From positions 62,001-126,000 of the forward strand of contig NZ_JARAMP010000009.1 in assembly GCF_028802875.1 (NCBI RefSeq): a stretch of DNA of 64,000 bases, given 5' to 3'. The notes beneath the pieces are model-generated. The model saw only the letters and a list, made by a program, of their open reading frames with translations, was not told where the DNA came from and searched no databases. Positions 60,549 through 64,000 of this stretch are shown piece by piece (the stretch's first letter is position 1; the number at the start of each line of letters is the position of its first letter). The position numbers and the translations under genes are program-made. The stretch is from Seohaeicola sp024304985. GTDB lineage: Bacteria; Pseudomonadota; Alphaproteobacteria; Rhodobacterales; Rhodobacteraceae.

Positions 60549-62351
60549 TCACAGCGGAGCGGTCGCCCCGGCCAGCCAGATGCGCGCCGCTTCGGACAGG
60601 CGCGGTGCTATCTTGTCGTGACATGCCGCGTGATAGGCGTTCAGCCAGGCCCGCTCCTCGGCGGTCATCAGGCCGGGCAGCACCAGCCGCCGGTCGATCG
60701 GCACCCATGTCAGCGTGTCGAAGCTGAACATGGCCCGATCATCGGCGCCGGCAAGGGCAGGGGCCTCGCGCACCACGATCAGGTTCTCGATCCGGATGCC
60801 AAAGGACCCTTCGCGGTAATATCCCGGCTCGTTGGACAGGATCATGCCGGGCTGCAAGGGCACGTCCGAGATGCGGCTGATCCGCTGCGGGCCTTCATGC
60901 ACGCAAAGATAGACGCCCACACCATGACCGGTCCCGTGGTTGAAATCCAGCCCCGCCGCCCAAAGCGGCGCGCGGGCAATGGCGTCGATGTCGCGCCCCG
61001 CCAGCCCCTTGGGAAAGCGCAGGCGCGAGATCCCGATCATCCCCTGCAACACGCGGGTGAAACAGGCTTTTTCCGTATCGCCAACCTCGCCCACGGGCAG
61101 GGTGCGGGTGATATCGGTGGTCCCGTCCAGATATTGCCCGCCGCTGTCCACCACGATCAGATGTCCCGGTTCCAGCCGCGCATTGCTGCTGTTCGAGACG
61201 CGGTAATGCATGATCGCGCCATTGGGACCGGTCCCTGCGATCGTCTCGAAACTGATGTCGCGCAGGGCATTGGTCGCGCGGCGGAAACCTTCCAGCGCGG
61301 TGGCCACCTCGATCTCGGTCAGCGACCCCGCCGGCTGTGCGTCGAACCAGCACAGGAATTCCACCATGGCGGCGGCATCGCGCAGATGCGCCTCGGTCGT
61401 GGCGGCGATCTCGGCCGGGGTCTTGGTCGCCTTGGGCAGGATGCAGGGATCTTGCCCCCAGACGCAGGGAACCCCCGCCTCGGCCAGTTCCATCGACACC
61501 CAGAGAGGGGCCGTCGCCCGGTCCACCCGCACCGGGCCAGTCAGACTGCGCAATCCCGCGCCAAAGGCCGTCACCGGGCGCAAGGTCACATCCGTGCCCA
61601 GATGCGCGCGCAGGGCGTCATCGCATTTGGCGGGATCGGCGAACAGCGTCAGATGGCCGTTGTCATGCAGCACGGCAAAGCCATGCGGCACCGGGTTGCG
61701 CGGAATATCCGCCCCCCGCACGTTCAGGAGCCAGGCAAGGGAATCGGCCAGGGTCAGGACGGCCGCGCTCTGCCCGGCCTTGCGCAAGCCTTCGGCCAGC
61801 CGCGCCCGCTTGGCGGCGCTGGTCTCGCCTGCCAGATCATCAGGATAGGGCGTGATCAGCCCCGCAGGCGGGGCAGGCTGGTCGGTCCAGATCCGGTCCA
61901 GGGCATTGGGGCCGGGCCGCAGCGTGATGGCCGTGCCCGCCAGCGCCTCCTCCAGCTTGCCGATCTCGTCCGCGGTGTGCAGCCAGGGATCAAACCCGAT
62001 CACCCCGCCATTGGGCAACTGCGCGCGCAGCCAGTCGGCCAGCCCTGTCTCGGGCCAGGGCACGGGCGTGAAATGCGCCAGATCCACCTGACCTTTCACC
62101 TGCGTGCGGTAGCGTCCGTCGATGAAAACGCCCGCCACATGGGGCAGCACGCAGGCAAACCCGGCCGAGCCGGTGAATCCCGTCAGCCAGGCTAGCCGCG
62201 CATCGTGCGGGGCCACATATTCCCCCTGATGCGCATCGGCGCGCGGCACCAGAAATCCGGTCAGCCCCTCGCGCGGCAACAGATCGCGCAGCGCGGCCAG
62301 CCGGGGCGGGCCCTGCTCGGGGCGGGCACTGTCCTCGAAACTCTGGAACAT
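60549..62351 (-). CDS. Xaa-Pro aminopeptidase (M24B family)
   Basis: This is a 600-residue, three-domain enzyme of the eukaryote-like XPNPEP1 group. It starts at MFQSFEDSARPEQG, with creatinase-like N-terminal and middle domains (LRDLLPREGLTGFLVPRADAHQGEYVAPHDARLAWLTGFTGSAGFACVL). The metal site is in VVDSGGQYLDGTTDITRT (two Asp), GTGHGVGVYLCVHEGPQRI (His), LSNEPGYYREGSFGIRIENL (Glu) and a later Glu. All are intact. It removes N-terminal residues before proline. It follows cobT by one base. Confidence 0.92.
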   Translation of the reverse strand: MFQSFEDSARPEQGPPRLAALRDLLPREGLTGFLVPRADAHQGEYVAPHDARLAWLTGFTGSAGFACVLPHVAGVFIDGRYRTQVKGQVDLAHFTPVPWPETGLADWLRAQLPNGGVIGFDPWLHTADEIGKLEEALAGTAITLRPGPNALDRIWTDQPAPPAGLITPYPDDLAGETSAAKRARLAEGLRKAGQSAAVLTLADSLAWLLNVRGADIPRNPVPHGFAVLHDNGHLTLFADPAKCDDALRAHLGTDVTLRPVTAFGAGLRSLTGPVRVDRATAPLWVSMELAEAGVPCVWGQDPCILPKATKTPAEIAATTEAHLRDAAAMVEFLCWFDAQPAGSLTEIEVATALEGFRRATNALRDISFETIAGTGPNGAIMHYRVSNSSNARLEPGHLIVVDSGGQYLDGTTDITRTLPVGEVGDTEKACFTRVLQGMIGISRLRFPKGLAGRDIDAIARAPLWAAGLDFNHGTGHGVGVYLCVHEGPQRISRISDVPLQPGMILSNEPGYYREGSFGIRIENLIVVREAPALAGADDRAMFSFDTLTWVPIDRRLVLPGLMTAEERAWLNAYHAACHDKIAPRLSEAARIWLAGATAPL

Positions 62352-62352
62352 G

Positions 62353-64000
62353 CTACATCGCCCTCTTCATGCCGATCATCCGGGCACGGGCGCGCGGGTC
62401 GCTGTCGAACAGCCCCGCCAGCTGCTCGGTCATGGCCCCGGCCAGCTGGTCCACATCGGTGATCGTGACCGCATGCTGGTAATAGCGCGTCACGTCATGG
62501 CCGATACCGATGGCGATCAGTTCCACAGCCTTGCGTTTTTCCACCATGGCAATCACGTCGCGCAGGTGCTTTTCCAGATAGTTCGCAGGGTTCACCGAGA
62601 GGGTGGAATCGTCCACGGGCGCGCCATCCGAGATCACCATCATGATCTTGCGCGCCTCGGGCCGGGCCATCATGCGCCGATGCGCCCATTCCAGCGCCTC
62701 GCCGTCGATGTTCTCCTTCAGCAAGCCTTCCTTCATCATCAGCCCCAGATTGGGCCGCGTCCGCCGCCATGGCGCATCCGCGGATTTATAGATGATGTGC
62801 CGCAGATCGTTCAGACGCCCCGGTTGCTGCGGGCGCCCCTCGGCCAGCCATTTCTCGCGGCTTTGGCCACCTTTCCACGCGCGTGTGGTGAAGCCCAGGA
62901 TTTCCACCTTGACCGAGCACCGCTCCAGCGTCCGCGCCAGCACATCGGCGCAGATGGCCGCGATGGAAATCGGCCGCCCCCGCATCGAGCCGGAATTGTC
63001 CAGAAGCAGCGTCACCACCGTATCGCGGAATTCCGTGTCCTTCTCGACCTTGAAGGACAGCGGCGTCGTCGGGTTCGCCACGACACGCGCCAGACGGCCC
63101 GCATCAAGGATGCCTTCTTCCATGTCGAACAACCACGAGCGGTTCTGCTGCGCCTGAAGGCGGCGTTGCAGTTTGTTGGCCAGACGGCCCACAGCGCCTT
63201 TCAACGGCTCCAACTGCTGATCCAGATAGGCGCGCAACCGTTCCAACTCGACCGGGTCCGCCAATTCCTCGGCGGGAATTTCCTCATCGAAATCGGTGAC
63301 ATAGACGGCATAGTTCGGATCGGCATCCGAGACGGGCTGCGGCGCGGGCGGCTCCAGCGGGGCCTCGCCATCGGGCAGTTCAGTATCCTCGCCCATCTCC
63401 TGATCGGCCAACTCGTCCATGCTGACCTGCGCCTGTGACGCGTCCTGGCTGTCCTCCTGCGACTGCTCGGGGCTGGCCTCGGCCTCTTCCTGCTGCTGGT
63501 CATCCTGACCGCTGCTGTCGGGGTTTTCCTGCTGCTCGGCGCTGTCCTCGGCATCGTCCTGATCGTCATCAGGCTGGTCGGGATCATCGCCCAGCTGATC
63601 GCCGTAACCCAGATCTTCGATCACCTTGCGGGCGAACCGTGCAAAGGCCGCCTGATCGTGCAGCTTGTCCTGCAAACCGTCCAGCGTGCCGCCCGCCTGA
63701 TCCTCGATGAACCCGCGCCATAGCTCCATGACGTTCTGCGCGCCCGCCGGAAGCTGCCGCCCCGTCGCCAGATGCCGGATCATATACCCCGCCGCCGTCG
63801 CCAATGGCGCGTCCGAGGCTTGGGTGATCTGCTCATACCCCGCCCGCGCCGCCTCATGTGCGATCTTGGCGTCGATATTGCCAGCGGTGCCGGGCATGTC
63901 GCGCGCGCCCATCGCCTCGCAGCGCGCGGTCTCCATCGCCTCATAAAGGTCCCGCGCCATCGCACCGGGCGGCGCGTAGCGCGCATGCAGCGCGTCATTG
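62353..64000 (-). CDS. cobT: cobaltochelatase subunit CobT, 5' end outside window
   Basis: At least 549 residues are present; the frame continues past 64000, so the start is missing. The N-terminal part carries the CobT core (GAMARDLYEAMETARCEAMGARDMPGTAGNIDAKIA, RHLATGRQLPAGAQNVMELWRGFIE). A highly acidic Asp/Glu/Gln/Ser region is in the middle. A von Willebrand A domain with the MIDAS motif DNSGSMRGRPIS follows near the end. With CobN and CobS it inserts cobalt in aerobic cobalamin synthesis. cobS is expected just outside the window. Confidence 0.93.
   Translation of the reverse strand, partial: NDALHARYAPPGAMARDLYEAMETARCEAMGARDMPGTAGNIDAKIAHEAARAGYEQITQASDAPLATAAGYMIRHLATGRQLPAGAQNVMELWRGFIEDQAGGTLDGLQDKLHDQAAFARFARKVIEDLGYGDQLGDDPDQPDDDQDDAEDSAEQQENPDSSGQDDQQQEEAEASPEQSQEDSQDASQAQVSMDELADQEMGEDTELPDGEAPLEPPAPQPVSDADPNYAVYVTDFDEEIPAEELADPVELERLRAYLDQQLEPLKGAVGRLANKLQRRLQAQQNRSWLFDMEEGILDAGRLARVVANPTTPLSFKVEKDTEFRDTVVTLLLDNSGSMRGRPISIAAICADVLARTLERCSVKVEILGFTTRAWKGGQSREKWLAEGRPQQPGRLNDLRHIIYKSADAPWRRTRPNLGLMMKEGLLKENIDGEALEWAHRRMMARPEARKIMMVISDGAPVDDSTLSVNPANYLEKHLRDVIAMVEKRKAVELIAIGIGHDVTRYYQHAVTITDVDQLAGAMTEQLAGLFDSDPRARARMIGMKRAM

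Overview
The window is a GC-rich alphaproteobacterial chromosome segment, most likely from the family Rhodobacteraceae (roseobacter/Rhodobacter group). The evidence is the dcw (division and cell wall) gene order, an alphaproteobacterial FtsZ with a long Pro/Ala/Gln-rich linker, DUF2484, a DUF1127 gene followed by CCUCCUCC-loop RNAs, and a meso-DAP type MurE. I see no insertion sequence, prophage, CRISPR array or plasmid function. Apart from the 5'-truncated gene at the left edge (YdeI-like) and the one at the right edge (cobT), every gene looks intact.

Layout. 1-12 kb is a mixed housekeeping region: a YdeI-family fragment, a large protein with a PilP-like C-terminus, a SIMPL protein, a NYN nuclease-like protein, O-acetylhomoserine sulfhydrylase, a VOC protein, a sugar-transferase-like protein, an MsbA-type ABC exporter, tRNA-Tyr and rlmB. 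12-17 kb carries an unassigned structured RNA, a CoA-binding protein and the minus-strand histidine cluster hisB-hisH-hisA-hisF-hisE, interrupted by an opposite-strand DUF2147 gene, and then tRNA-Gly. 17-25 kb holds pyruvate carboxylase with a MAPEG protein, an FMN-dependent 2-hydroxy-acid dehydrogenase, and a UvrD/PcrA helicase. 25-29.5 kb holds a DUF1127 gene (ccaF1-like) followed on the minus strand by four tandem two-hairpin RNAs (CcsR-like), then mrp and a DEAD-box helicase with a repetitive basic tail.

30-56.8 kb is the dcw cluster on the plus strand: mraZ-rsmH-ftsL-ftsI-murE-murF-mraY-(ACT)-murD-ftsW-murG-murC-(APC permease, DUF2484)-murB-ddl-ftsQ-ftsA-ftsZ, then lpxC, bamD and recN. 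Many junctions overlap by 4 bases. Two minus-strand genes (a small exported protein and a BaiN-like flavoprotein) lie inside the run. The roughly 900-base leader before mraZ contains several TGGGN repeats with a 10-base period (predicted MraZ boxes) and a strong hairpin plus U-run, matching the UpsM leader RNA arrangement of Rhodobacter sphaeroides. 56.8-64 kb holds a FAD-linked oxidase, a ClC transporter, DUF427, aminopeptidase P and cobT.

The most notable signals are non-coding. One is the four-unit RNA array at 25079-25434, whose stem mismatches become G-U pairs only on the minus strand. Another is a near-identical element of about 22 bases beginning GAGTATTTTTGGCAAGATGA. It occurs five times just after gene ends, always in the same orientation. 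The others are the mraZ leader and an unassigned hairpin-rich RNA at about 12266-12372.
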